The translations under genes and the position numbers were made by a program. Shown in pieces: positions 36,602 to 46,400 of a stretch of 59,655 bases of DNA. The notes under the pieces were generated by a model. The model ran no database searches. It was not told the origin of the DNA and saw nothing but the letters and a program-made list of their open reading frames with translations. How positions within the stretch are numbered: position 1 is the stretch's first letter; the number at the start of each line of letters is the position of its first letter. Source of the stretch: CAZJDV01 sp964544865 (GTDB taxonomy: Bacteria; Chloroflexota; Dehalococcoidia; Lucifugimonadales; CAJWER01); contig CAZJDV010000007.1 of assembly GCA_964544865.1 (NCBI GenBank), positions 1 to 59,655 of the forward strand. Direction: 5' to 3'.

Positions 36602-37810
36602 ATGAATCACGAGACCCGGACCAGAGAAAACCCTCGACGGAGAATGAAGGACCTCGTCCTTTTCTGCGCAGCGACTTTCATGTTCTGGACGGCCCTCTAC
36701 CTGTATGTACCGGTCCTTCCCGCCCACGCCGAGAGGCTGGACGCCGGCCTGGTCATGGTCGGCGCAATCGTGGCATCCTATGCGATCGCCCAGTTCCTGC
36801 TGCGCATCCCCGTCGGCGTGGCGGCCGATCTTCTCGGCAGACGCAAGCCGTTCGTCGCCGCCGGCCTGCTATTCGCCGCCCTGGGCGCCGCGGTAATGGC
36901 GCTGGCTGACACGCCCTGGACCCTCTTCGCCGGCCGCACGATAACCGGCGTGGCCGCCTCCTCCTGGGTGATATCTACGGTGTTCTTCGCCTCTTATTTT
37001 CCGCAGGACCAGACGGCCCGGGGGATAGCCATTATCAGCGTCGTAAACAGCGTCGCCATAGTGGCCGCCACCTCCATCGGCGGACAGCTCTCGGACCGTT
37101 GGAACACGGAGCCGGTCTTCGTCATCGCGGCCGCGGTCGGCGTTCTTGGAGTTCTTTTCTTGCTCCCGATAGCCGAGCCGAAGATGCGGCGACATCAGGC
37201 TCCGTCCAGCCGCGCGTACGTGGAGGTGGCCACGCAACCACTGCTGCTGATGGTCTCCCTTATCAGTGTGTTCGTGCATTTCGCGAATTTCGCGACGATA
37301 TTCAGCTTCACGCTGGTCTACGCCGCCCGCATCGGCGCGGACGCCGGGGAGCTGGGCCTCGTAACCGGCGCGTTTCTCGGGGCCGGGACGCTCGGAACTC
37401 TGGGCACAATGTTCCTGGTGGAACGCCGGGGATATGCTTTCACGATACTGCTTGGGGCGACCGCCCTGGGTATTGCCCTCCTGCTGGTTCCACTCTCAGG
37501 AACCCTCGCCGCGTTGCTGGCTCTCCAGCTCCTGGCCGGCGCGGGCCGAGGACTCAGCGCCACCGGCCTGATGGCACTGAGCATCAGCGCCGTCGAGCCG
37601 GCCAGCCGGGCGACGGCGATGGGCGTCTACCAGGCGATATACTCCATTGGAATGCTGACGGGGCCCTTGTTAGGGGGTGTAATCGCGGACTGGGCCGACT
37701 TGGGAGGGGTCTTCTACGTCTCGGGTGCGCTGGTGCTCTTCGGCGGCGCGCTCGTGCACCCAACGGTGCGCCGGTTCCATAGAGCCGCGCCGTCGCCCCC
37801 GGCCAAATGA
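36602..37810 (+). CDS. MFS transporter
   Basis: A 402-residue, twelve-helix major facilitator. The loop 2-3 motif is GVAADLLGRRKPF and the later loop has GGQLSDRWNTEP; the C-terminal half includes GMLTGPLLGGVIADWADLGGVFY. The ATG at 36602 is chosen (GAGGAAAA upstream); a longer frame upstream lacks sense. Divergent from the mutarotase-SDR genes, so it may carry the same sugar acid or its product, but substrate is not predictable. The basic, Pro-rich tail is RRFHRAAPSPPAK. Confidence 0.9.
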   Translation: MNHETRTRENPRRRMKDLVLFCAATFMFWTALYLYVPVLPAHAERLDAGLVMVGAIVASYAIAQFLLRIPVGVAADLLGRRKPFVAAGLLFAALGAAVMALADTPWTLFAGRTITGVAASSWVISTVFFASYFPQDQTARGIAIISVVNSVAIVAATSIGGQLSDRWNTEPVFVIAAAVGVLGVLFLLPIAEPKMRRHQAPSSRAYVEVATQPLLLMVSLISVFVHFANFATIFSFTLVYAARIGADAGELGLVTGAFLGAGTLGTLGTMFLVERRGYAFTILLGATALGIALLLVPLSGTLAALLALQLLAGAGRGLSATGLMALSISAVEPASRATAMGVYQAIYSIGMLTGPLLGGVIADWADLGGVFYVSGALVLFGGALVHPTVRRFHRAAPSPPAK

Positions 37811-37837
37811 GTCGGTGAGCCACGCACCGGCGCCTGT

Positions 37838-38380
37838 TCAGTTCTCAATCAGGTGGTACTCCTCCGGCACATGGAGGCGCTCGCATGCGGTGAAAGCGCC
37901 GTCGTAGCTCAACCTAACTCCCTCGCAGTACCCGATCGCGTCCCCCCAGGTGTCGAATCCGGCCTCGGGGGTACCCTCGACGGTCCCCAGCTCAACGAAA
38001 GCCCCGTGGGTGACGACGAGCGCCTGCTCGGAGTCCGGGACGCGTTCGCCGATGCTGCGCCACAGGCCTGCCTGGACCTCCGCGAACTCCGAGCAGCGCA
38101 GGCCCTTCGTCACGGCCCAGGTGACCCCGGCGAACGGACTCGGCCAGCCGAGCCCATTGAGGACGCCGCCGGGGAGATTTCCTAGCGCGCCAAGGGTCTG
38201 ATGTACCTCGAACCCCATGGCGATAGAGGTCTCCACCGCTCGGGGAATTGGGCTCGTCACGACCAGGGTGAAAGGCCCCATAGCGTCGCCCACGAGACGA
38301 GCCAGCGCGATGCCGTCCTGCGACAGGTGCTGCCCCGGCTTTCGCCTCATAGTATGCCGCCGGACCTTCAGTATTCGCAT
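37838..38380 (-). CDS. histidine phosphatase family protein
   Basis: A 180-residue protein of the phosphoglycerate-mutase-like branch. The N-terminal catalytic motif reads VRRHTMRRKPGQHLSQDG in place of RHGET, retaining the His. The second region is VVTSPIPRAVETSIAMG and the second catalytic His is in LVVTHGAFVELG. The start ATG (MRILKV) follows GAGGGTAAG. The Glu/Gln-rich C-terminus ends YHLIEN. These act as phosphomonoesterases on small molecules or proteins; no closer role can be given. Confidence 0.82.
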   Translation of the reverse strand: MRILKVRRHTMRRKPGQHLSQDGIALARLVGDAMGPFTLVVTSPIPRAVETSIAMGFEVHQTLGALGNLPGGVLNGLGWPSPFAGVTWAVTKGLRCSEFAEVQAGLWRSIGERVPDSEQALVVTHGAFVELGTVEGTPEAGFDTWGDAIGYCEGVRLSYDGAFTACERLHVPEEYHLIEN

Positions 38381-38441
38381 GGGATCTTACCCTCGCAAAT
38401 TTCGGCATCGGCGCCAAATCCTTTGCCGGCGGCAATACTCG

Positions 38442-39572
38442 CTACCCCGTACGAACAAGCCGGCCTGCGCGCACGGTGAGAACCGGCTCCAGCACGGGGC
38501 CCGTGCGGAGACCGTCCGGAGTGTCCGCCAGGGGCTCCTGCCGTCACCCCAGCGCAGCACGGCCAGGTCCGCGCAGGCGCTAACGTGCCCACCTCGCCGG
38601 ACATGCCGAGGACCTGCGCCGGCCGCAGTGTCGAGCGGGCGAAGGCCTCGCTCTCGGGCATCCCGATGGCGATCAGTCAGGAGAGGGTCCTTGGCAGGTC
38701 GTGGGACGGCTTCCACCCCAGGTGGTTGTTATAGACATCAGACGAGACCGTGTCCGGCAGAAACCCATCCGCTATCGCGTCCGCGCCCACGCCCATGTCG
38801 GAGCTGCCCTTACCGTGGCTCGCATCGAAGAGGACGCCGTGCTCCCGCGCCTCCCAAACGGGTCCACTATCCGCCCACCGTCGACGACGCTCTCGGCGTC
38901 GCTGTGGAAGCAGTAGGTAAATACGTCGCCCGCACGCAGCACCTTGAGCTGGTCCGCCAGCGGCCAGTCGGACGGCTCTCTCCGGACACCGTAGAGTATG
39001 GGCTTGCCGGTACGCTCGGCGATGGCGACCGTCCTTCTCATGATCTCGCGCGGGTCGTTGTCGCCGCAGGCCTTCGCGGTCAGGTTCGCGGCGACGCCCC
39101 AGATGTGCTCGCCACTCTTTTCAATGGCCGCAACGCAGGCGTCCATATCTACCTCACTCAGGTTAACGAAGCAGCCCCTGTCCTCGTACTCGCCCTTGAC
39201 GGCGGGGCTCATCGCGAGCCGCACCCGCAGCCGAGACGGCTCGATGATCGTCGCGAGGTAGACAGACCAGGTTTCGGCTCCGGCGTCGCCCTGTGAGAGC
39301 ACCGTCGTGGCGCCTTGGGGGAGTATCTCGGAATCGCCATCGATCCCGAACCTCCAGGCCATCGGCGCGGGGTGCGCGTGCAGGTCCACGAAGCCTGGCA
39401 GCAACACGCCGTCGGAAAACTCCAAGGTCTCCCTCGCCTCCCCGGAGACATCGGGGCCACTGGCCGTGATCCGGCCGTCCCAGACGGCCACCGCACCGGA
39501 GCCGTCAAGCCCGGCGTCCGCGCAGAAAACCCTTCCCGCCCTGATAATCAAATCAGGCTGCCTGTCGGTCAT
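38442..39572 (-). pseudogene. amidohydrolase/deacetylase family metallohydrolase, two frameshifts and a TGA
   Basis: From ATG 39572 (AGGAG 10 nt upstream) the frame reads PDLIIRAGRVFCADAGLDG, then metal motif DLHAHPAPMAW, ATTVLSQGDAGAET, GVAANLTAKACG and AGDVFTYCFHSD. A one-base loss near 38870 shifts the frame to VWEAREHGVLFDASHGKGSSD, which continues to LPRTLS and a TGA at 38679-38677, then LIAIGMPESEAFARSTLRPAQVLG. A further shift near 38575 gives CADLAVLRWGDG and the end LTVRAGRLVRTG at 38442. This is a urease-like (alpha/beta)8 metallohydrolase of the dihydroorotase-like deacetylase branch, ~376 residues when joined. The TGA fits CGA to TGA. Confidence 0.78.
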
Positions 39573-39586
39573 GTCATGATCTCCTG

Positions 39587-39623
39587 ATACTAAGTCTGAT
39601 GAGTCATCAGCAGTGGACCACTG
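39587..39623 (-). promoter_or_regulatory. -10 element with two abutting palindromic operators
   Basis: On the reverse strand TAGTAT (39592-39587) lies 15 bp before the metallohydrolase ATG. Immediately upstream are the perfect palindromes CTGATGA-G/C-TCATCAG (39596-39610) and CAGTGG-A/T-CCACTG (39611-39623), with no bases between. They occupy the -10/-35 spacer, where a repressor would block RNA polymerase. No good -35 hexamer is visible. Confidence 0.5.
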
Positions 39624-39733
39624 TTCGCACAACAACTCGTTCAAGCGGGCGCATGTTCCAATCCAGCGGCACTTCGGGTGAGTCGGGTCTCGCCTGTCGC
39701 GCGTGCCCGCAAAGGTGTATTGCGAAACCGCCC

Positions 39734-40330
39734 CTAGCCGGGCGGCTGGGTCATATATGTCTCGGCCAGTGCGAAGCAGAACGAGCTGGCCGGGCCATCT
39801 GGACCCGTGACCCGCCGCCAACCCTCCCTGACGTATGGATCGCCGGGGGCGCGCACGCCATTGACCATGATCGCGCCCTGCTCGGCGAACATCAGCACGG
39901 AGAAAGCTACCGCCGTGCCCCTCTTGTTCGGAGCGCCGCCCGCCATTAAGAAAGGCACAATCAGGCCGCTCCATCTGACCACGATGCTGACGTCACCCGC
40001 GTCCAGTGTCCAGTATGGATCGTTGCGGACATCGCCTCCCCTTGCCAGCGTCCCGTCGAGCACGGGCAGATCCAGATCGTTGAAGGGATCGTCGGGGGGG
40101 GCGGCGCGGACGCGCTCCATGGTGAACGCGAGGACCTCCCGATTGTCGGTGATTATCGCCTGAAACCCGTCGTCTCCCGGAACGTCGATCAGAGCGGCGC
40201 TCCCCTCCCCCGCCGGGCTGTATCGGGTGTGATAGATCCCGATCGAGGCGCTGTTGGTATCCCTGCCGTGCTCCCGCAGGTAGGCGATCCAGTGCTCTCC
40301 GGACCATAGTAACTGGGATGCGTTCGCCAT
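39734..40330 (-). CDS. conserved hypothetical protein
   Basis: Family not recognised. From the ATG at 40330, which follows GGCGGAGGAG at good spacing, it is 198 residues, soluble, with phrases QLLWSGEHWIAYLREHGRD, ALIDVPGDDGFQAIITDN, DVSIVVRWSGLIVPFLMAGG and SFCFALAETYMTQPPG. The strand-rich pattern suggests a beta-sandwich or lipocalin-like fold. It lies 161 bp upstream of the metallohydrolase on the same strand. The longer start at 40393 would cross a poor promoter-like stretch and is not preferred. Confidence 0.65.
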   Translation of the reverse strand: MANASQLLWSGEHWIAYLREHGRDTNSASIGIYHTRYSPAGEGSAALIDVPGDDGFQAIITDNREVLAFTMERVRAAPPDDPFNDLDLPVLDGTLARGGDVRNDPYWTLDAGDVSIVVRWSGLIVPFLMAGGAPNKRGTAVAFSVLMFAEQGAIMVNGVRAPGDPYVREGWRRVTGPDGPASSFCFALAETYMTQPPG

Positions 40331-40605
40331 CGTCGAACTCCTCCGCCGTCGTGGACGGCGCCATTCTCTCGTGTTGGATGTGACCATGTCCACTGTGGAA
40401 ATGCAAGACCAGCAGGCCGCACCATCGACGATCCCGCGCGTCGCCTGTTGCTCGCTCTAACCGGTACGAGTCGCCCGGGACGTGCAATGGATAGCCTGTA
40501 CTCGACGGCGGCCAGTGACGGGTGCCATTCGAGCGGTCGATCAAGTGTGCATCGGATATCATCCGTGAGGCCAAGAGCCTGGTGCCGGTACTCTAACATC
40601 AAACC

Positions 40606-41127
40606 ATGCAGCATATGGAGCTTCCGAAACAATACTCGACGATTATCATACCCTGCGGACCGTTCCACTTTCTGAGTGATCGTGATGAGTCCTCCGAAGC
40701 CCTGTCGCGTCTGCATAGTCATTTGGAGGCTGGAGGGGTGCTCGCAATGTCCCTGGACGATCCAGTCGACGAGTTGTCCGATGACGCGCCGAGAGGGTGG
40801 CGCCCTTATAAAAGGGCTATTCGTGCGCGGGACGGCGCCGAGTTGCAACAGCACAGGAGAACCGCGGACATCGATCACACGGGGCAGGTAGCGACGAGCG
40901 AGATCCGGTACAGAGTGATACGGCGCGGACGAGTCGTCCAGGAGGAGATTCACACGATGAAGATGCGTCTCTACTACCGGTCAGACATACGGGGGATGTT
41001 GGAGGAGGCGGGGTTCGGCGGTGTGCGGTCCCTCCGCCTGGGGCTCCCCGCCGAAGGCGTTGAGCCAGAGTGGCGGCCGCTGGTCGTGGCCAAAAAACGG
41101 GCCTCTGCTGGTACAGGTGCTACTTAG
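40606..41127 (+). pseudogene. SAM-dependent methyltransferase, N-terminus degraded
   Basis: The intact 173-residue part begins MQHMELPKQYSTIIIPCGPF and contains LHSHLEAGGVLAMSLDDP and YYRSDIRGMLEEAGFGGVRSL, the C-terminal half of a class I methyltransferase. The same frame can be followed upstream as IKCASDIIREAKSLVPVL with a TAA, and further up PVLDGG next to a TGA and a TAG (40492-40494), where the SAM motif ELGCGTGR would be. Motif I is therefore lost. ATG at 40606 is the first start of the remnant and lacks a good ribosome binding site. It is likely inactive. Confidence 0.72.
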
Positions 41128-41148
41128 CGCTACGAAGCTCGAGAAGCA

Positions 41149-41157
41149 TGCTAGAAT
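41149..41157 (+). promoter_or_regulatory. possible extended -10 promoter for the epimerase gene
   Basis: TGCTAGAAT fits an extended -10 (TGnTAGAAT) about 83 nt upstream of the ATG at 41240. No convincing -35 is seen. Confidence 0.35.
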
Positions 41158-41239
41158 GTCGCAGGCATCCACTCACCACCCGCTCAGACGGACGTGCGCA
41201 CGCCGCTAAGACGAGAGATCACCCCATGGAGGCTCGAAC

Positions 41240-42211
41240 ATGAGGATCCTTATCACAGGAATCACGGGGCGAATTGGCGCCAATCTGGCGGCGGCGCTCC
41301 TACGAGACGGGCACCAGGTCCGAGGCCTGGTTTGGGCAAGGGACCCGAGAGTCGAGAAGCTCGGGCACCTGGATATAGAGCTGCTTAACGGCACGATCAC
41401 TGAGCCGGACGACGTCAAACTGGCGATAGACGGGTCGGATGCCGTGTACCATCTCGCGGCGGCCTTTCAGGGCGGGGGGCCTTTCACCGAGTCGGAGTAT
41501 TTCGAGATCAACGTCACCGGCACCTTCAACATGCTCAAGGTGGCGAGGAGTTCGGACACCCTCAGACATTTCATCATGGCGGGCACAGATGCGGTCTACG
41601 GGCCTTTAGAGGGCCGCCCCGAGCTAATCCACGAGGACCGGACTCCAACCAGTCCCGAGGGGTGGTACGGTCTATCAAAGCTGCTGGCGGACGAGATGTG
41701 CATCGCCTATCACGCGACCTACGGCATGCCCGTAACAGTGCTGCGCTTCGGCTACTGCTTCGGCGCAGGGGAGTTCCTGGACTTCAATCCATTCCTTCTG
41801 AGCAACTTGAGGTCCAGTATCCCGGAGCTGGAGGCGCTGTGGAAAGGCGAGGAGCGACTCGTCATACGCAAGGATGAGTCCGGCGCTTCGTTCAGAATGC
41901 AGATTATCGACGTGAGAGACCAGGTCCAGGGCTGCGTCTCCGCGCTTGAGAAACCACAGTCCTTCGGTCAACGAATACAATTGGCGGCGCCCTCCCCTTT
42001 TTCTTTCGGTGAAGCTGTCCCATACCTGAGCGAACGAATAGGCATCCCGGCGGTCTCGGCAACCGTTTCGGGTCCGCCGGTGAACTTCGCGTTCGACCTT
42101 GGAAAGGCCAAGGGTCTGATTGGTTTCGTGCCGAAGTACGACGTCTTCCGAATGATCGATGACGCGGTCGCATTCAGGGAAGGCCAGGAGCTGGACGTAA
42201 TTCCCACGTGA
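41240..42211 (+). CDS. NAD-dependent epimerase/dehydratase (extended SDR)
   Basis: A 323-residue extended SDR with the cofactor motif ITGITGRIGANLAAAL, the VYHLAA block, active-site GTDAVYG and YGLSKLLADEM (YxxxK), and VTVLRFGYCFGAGE. Start ATG follows CATGGAGGC. Such enzymes epimerise or dehydrate nucleotide sugars or reduce sugar-derived ketones; no cell-wall cluster is near, and the following gene is an amidohydrolase, so a catabolic role is equally possible. Confidence 0.9.
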   Translation: MRILITGITGRIGANLAAALLRDGHQVRGLVWARDPRVEKLGHLDIELLNGTITEPDDVKLAIDGSDAVYHLAAAFQGGGPFTESEYFEINVTGTFNMLKVARSSDTLRHFIMAGTDAVYGPLEGRPELIHEDRTPTSPEGWYGLSKLLADEMCIAYHATYGMPVTVLRFGYCFGAGEFLDFNPFLLSNLRSSIPELEALWKGEERLVIRKDESGASFRMQIIDVRDQVQGCVSALEKPQSFGQRIQLAAPSPFSFGEAVPYLSERIGIPAVSATVSGPPVNFAFDLGKAKGLIGFVPKYDVFRMIDDAVAFREGQELDVIPT

Positions 42212-42222
42212 CGCCCCACCCG

Positions 42223-42251
42223 TTGACGCGGGGCTGATCGGAGATTACACT
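42223..42251 (+). promoter_or_regulatory. promoter for amidohydrolase 42285
   Basis: TTGACG, 17 bp, TACACT, predicted start near 42258. A GCCGGAGGA site precedes the ATG at 42285. Confidence 0.58.
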
Positions 42252-42284
42252 CCCTAGCGGTAATACCCGCCGGAGGACCGACTC

Positions 42285-43379
42285 ATGAGCACAGTTTTCG
42301 ACGCACACGGCCACTGCTTTCCGCCGCTCGCTGAGGACCGGGGCATCATGCGCCGGCGCCTCGCCGAGCATCAGTACCACGTACGTTTTCACCGCCAGGG
42401 CATTCAGAGGGCACGGGACGACGCCAGGGTGTCCGAGTCCCTACTATTGGGAGAGCGCGACGGCATCTCATGGCTGCCGGAGGTCGATTTCCGTATCGGC
42501 GAGTTCGGAAAAGTGGAGTTCACTCATGAGGACGAGGACTACTACATTCGATGGATGACGCCCGCTCTTCGCGACATGTCGTCCCCGGCGGAATACATGG
42601 TCGCCCAGATGGACTACGTCGGCGTGGACAGGGCGGTCCTCCAGCACGACCGCATATACGGTCGTCTGGACGAGTTCCTGTCCGAATGCGTTAGGAAGTT
42701 CCCCGGCCGCTTCGTCGCCCTGGCCCAGGTGGACGAGTGGATCGGCGGCCAGCCCGGCCAGCTCGAGCGGCTTCGGCGCCAGGTCCAGGAGCTGGGCTTC
42801 TCGGGGCTTTATTTCTCCACGGGCGGCTTCCTACACAACGACTTCAAGTCCAACGTCAACGACCCGGAGCTAGAGCCTCTATGGGAGCTCGTGGCCGAGC
42901 TCGGTATCCCGATACACTGGTACGCCGCTAGAATCAAGCGCAACCAAATGGAAACCTACGTCCAGGAGCTCGGGGAGTTCACCGAATGGGCCAGGGCGCA
43001 CCCGGACATCCCTAGTGTGCTGACCCACGGGCTCAACAACATCGGCATCAACCTGGGGATGCCGGACCGCTTTGAGGTCATCCCGGAGATCACCGCTCTG
43101 CTCCAACAGCCTGGATGGCACGTAGAGCTCATGCTCCATCTGATGAATGCGGATGCCGAGTTCCCGCCGTACAATCCAGAGCTTTGCCGGGTAGTGGAAA
43201 CACTCGTGGCGGAAGTCGGCGTCGAAAAGCTGGTCTGGGGCTCCGACATGCCGGCCTGCGAGCGGACGATGACCTACAAGCAATCGATGCTGCTCTTCCA
43301 GACCCAGTGCGACTTTCTGACGTCCGATCAGCGCGCCGCGATCATGGGTGAGAATCTGGCCCGCCTGTACCTCGCCTGA
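42285..43379 (+). CDS. amidohydrolase family protein (PF04909-like)
   Basis: A 364-residue metal-dependent hydrolase or decarboxylase of the Amidohydro_2 group. The N-terminal metal motif is FDAHGHCFP (HxH), the mid-barrel His lies in ELGIPIHWYAARI, VLTHGLNN follows and the catalytic acid is VWGSDMPACERTMTYKQS. AEYMVAQMDYVGVDRAVLQ is the family's helix before strand 2. Relatives are decarboxylases of aromatic acids such as ACMSD, or hydrolases of lactones; substrate unknown. Own promoter, so probably a single-gene transcript. Confidence 0.9.
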   Translation: MSTVFDAHGHCFPPLAEDRGIMRRRLAEHQYHVRFHRQGIQRARDDARVSESLLLGERDGISWLPEVDFRIGEFGKVEFTHEDEDYYIRWMTPALRDMSSPAEYMVAQMDYVGVDRAVLQHDRIYGRLDEFLSECVRKFPGRFVALAQVDEWIGGQPGQLERLRRQVQELGFSGLYFSTGGFLHNDFKSNVNDPELEPLWELVAELGIPIHWYAARIKRNQMETYVQELGEFTEWARAHPDIPSVLTHGLNNIGINLGMPDRFEVIPEITALLQQPGWHVELMLHLMNADAEFPPYNPELCRVVETLVAEVGVEKLVWGSDMPACERTMTYKQSMLLFQTQCDFLTSDQRAAIMGENLARLYLA

Positions 43380-43452
43380 CCGGACGTGCGCCTGGCAGAC
43401 ATTACAATCACGGGAGCTGCGGCGACGCCATCGATGTGACCAGGCTCGTTAA

Positions 43453-46400
43453 ATGGGGACGCGGACGCGGTCCATGCCTGAAAGTCCAGCGCGGACGGTG
43501 ATTATCAATCGGCTCAGGCGCGACTGGGCGGTTCTCGCGAGCATGTTCGGCGGGGTACTTCTCACCGCCACGCTTGTCGCCGGCGCACCGCTGTACATGC
43601 GCTCCCTTGACCGGTTGGCCTTCAGCGTCGCCCTGGACCGCCAGTTCACCCGCTTCGCCAACATCATCGTTTTCGGCCCTCACGTATCTCTCGATCCCGA
43701 GGCCGTCGAGAGGTCGGACCGGGCGATCGCGGACTCGATGGACACTCATCTGGCCTCCGCCACGTCAGACATGGAGCAGTTCGTCAAGACCGGGCCCATG
43801 CTCGCGGGGCTCGCGTCCCGGCCGCTGCCGGAGCGGGACTCGACCGGCGGAGCGGTCTCGCGCGGCTACCTCCAGTCCCTTTCCAACCTGGAGCACAACG
43901 TTGCCTTCATTAAGGGGCGGATGGCGCGGGACACGGTAATCGACCGGCAGGAGGGACCGGAGTTGGAAGCCGTGGCCAGTGCGCCGACGGCGCGGGAGTT
44001 CGGCTTCGAGATCGACGACGTGCTCACCCTGGCCCCTTCACTGGCGCACCGGACCAGGGTCTCCGCCCGCATCGTCGGCATCTTCGAGCCCGACGACCTG
44101 ACCACCGAGTACTGGCGGTATCCGAAACTCTTCCTTGATCCGGCGCCGCTTCTGGAAGAACCCGAACAAGGGCTGCTGATAGACCCGCGAGAGCCTCCCG
44201 TGGCTCTATTCGTCGACCGCGGGGTCATGGTCGAGGCTGTAAGCGCCACTTTTCCCGGCACTCTCGCAGATCCCACATGGTTCATCCTGATTCCCAATGA
44301 GCGTCTCAAGGGATGGTCCATACCCCAGGTGCGCGGGCGGCTCGATGGGTTCGAGAACGCCGTCAGCTCCTCGTTGCCCGGTTCCAACGTCTCGATGGGC
44401 GGCATGAAGTCCCTTATGGACGACCTGAGCCGTCGAGGGTTTCTCGCGAAACTGCCCATACTACTGCTGCTGACAACTATCGTCGCCGTCCTGACACTCT
44501 ACCTCGCGATCAGCTCCATGCTGATCGTTCAGCGCAAGGAGGGCGAGCTGGCGTTATTGAGAGCGCGAGGAGCACACGCGCAACAGCTACAACGAATCTA
44601 CGGCCCGGAGGCGGTCGTCCTCACGGTTGTCGCGGTGGCGGTGGCGCCTTTCCTGGCGATGGGCGCCGTCGGACTCGCGGGGTTACAGCCCGCCTTCAGC
44701 GAAATCACTGGCGGGGCCCGCCTTCCGACAGAGCTATTCCTTGCGCCCTGCACCGCCTCATTTGCTGCCGGGCTGCTCTTCCTGGCGCTTCTCGCGACAT
44801 ACTCCCGGCGGCTCGCGGGGTCCGACCGAGGCGTTCGCAGACTATCGTGGTCGCGCCCCCCGGAGGCATCCTGGTTCCACCGGAACTACCTTGATTTCGG
44901 ACTGCTCGTCTTCGGGGGGCTGGTCTTCTGGGAGCTGCGGGCCAGGGGCCAAATCGTATCCGGAGGCCTTTTCAAGGACACAGACGTCAACGAGGCGCTG
45001 CTTCTCGCCCCGGTGCTTTTCCTGATCGTGGTCGCTCTCATGTCCATCCGCGTCTTCCCACTGGTCGTCCAGTACCTGGCCGGGGAGTCACCGGCAGCGG
45101 TGCACCTCTTCATGGCGGCGGTAACGCTTATCCTGGCGCCCGGTCTCGTGGCCACCGAGATCGCCGACGGCAACGCGCTGGAATGGCTCGGACCCGTCGC
45201 ATTGCTGGCGGGCGTGGCAGCCTCCTACTCGGCCACAACTCTGTCGCGAAGGGCGCGGTACAAGCTGATCGGGATCACCCTCCAGGCGGCGCTGGTAGCG
45301 GCGTATATGACCCTCAGACCGTTGGACACGGAGGACGGGCTGCTTGTGCCGACCGCCGCCCTGCTTTCCCTCGTGCCCGTGCAGGCGGCGTTCCTTCTCC
45401 TCGCAGCGCTGAGAAGTGTTACCCCGATCTGGCTGCTCGCCGGCCTATGGCGCATGGCCCGCAACCACGCGCAGTACACATGGCCGATGACGCTCCTGCT
45501 CCTCACCACCGGGTTGGGCGTTTTCTCCGCGACTATTGGCGCCACGCTGGACCAGAGCCGGGAGCACCGCGTCCGATACGAGGTCGCTTCGGAAATCAGA
45601 ATCAGCCTCCGTGAAGGCAGTCCGGAGACCGGCATTTCAGGAAACGTGGAATCCCTTCGAGAATCCTTGGACGCGACCCTCATTTCGTCAGCATGGCGGG
45701 GCACGGCGCTCGTCGGCCAGACGTCCGTAGAGCTCCTTTCCGTCGATTCCCGCACGTTCCCGTTAATCTCCTGGTTTCGGGAGGATTTCTCCGCCGGCTC
45801 GTTGAACCAGCTCATGGCAGGGCTGCAAGCCTCCGCGACCGCCGGCCGAATCAAGGTGCCGCAGGGTACGGAGACGCTGGGTGTCTGGATCAAGCCCGCG
45901 CCCGACAGCCCCGATCTCACCCTATGGATGATACTCGAGGACGGCAGGGGCGACAAACATACAATCGACCTCGGAAAACTTGGCCCTCCTGAATGGCGGC
46001 CGATCATGGCCGGCATCCCACAGGGTCTTGAGGCGCCCGTCCAACTCGTGGCATTGCAGTTCCTGGAGCGTGCAGATACGATCGCTCAGAGGGCTGAGTT
46101 CGCCAACCTGCTCCAGGGAACCTCAGGGACCATTTTTCTGGATGACATCCACGCGGTAACGGCAGGCGGGGGTGACATCATCGTGCTTGAGGACTTCGAG
46201 GGCGACATCGGCTGGCTGCCCATCGCCACGGAATCGGACCCACCGGACGAGCTCGAGGCGACGGAGGAAGACCCATATCGAGGCCGGAAGGCCGCTAGAT
46301 TCACCTTCGGGAAATCCGTGAACCAGCTTGTCCGCGGATTCCAGATGAGCCCGACCGGCGGTCCGATGCCCGCCGTCGTCAGCAAGACGTTTCTCGACGC

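Noticed and set aside
40189..40953. Reverse 254-residue frame overlapping the methyltransferase remnant
   Set aside because: The forward strand encodes methyltransferase motifs; the reverse frame runs into the 5' end of the neighbouring reverse gene only by chance.
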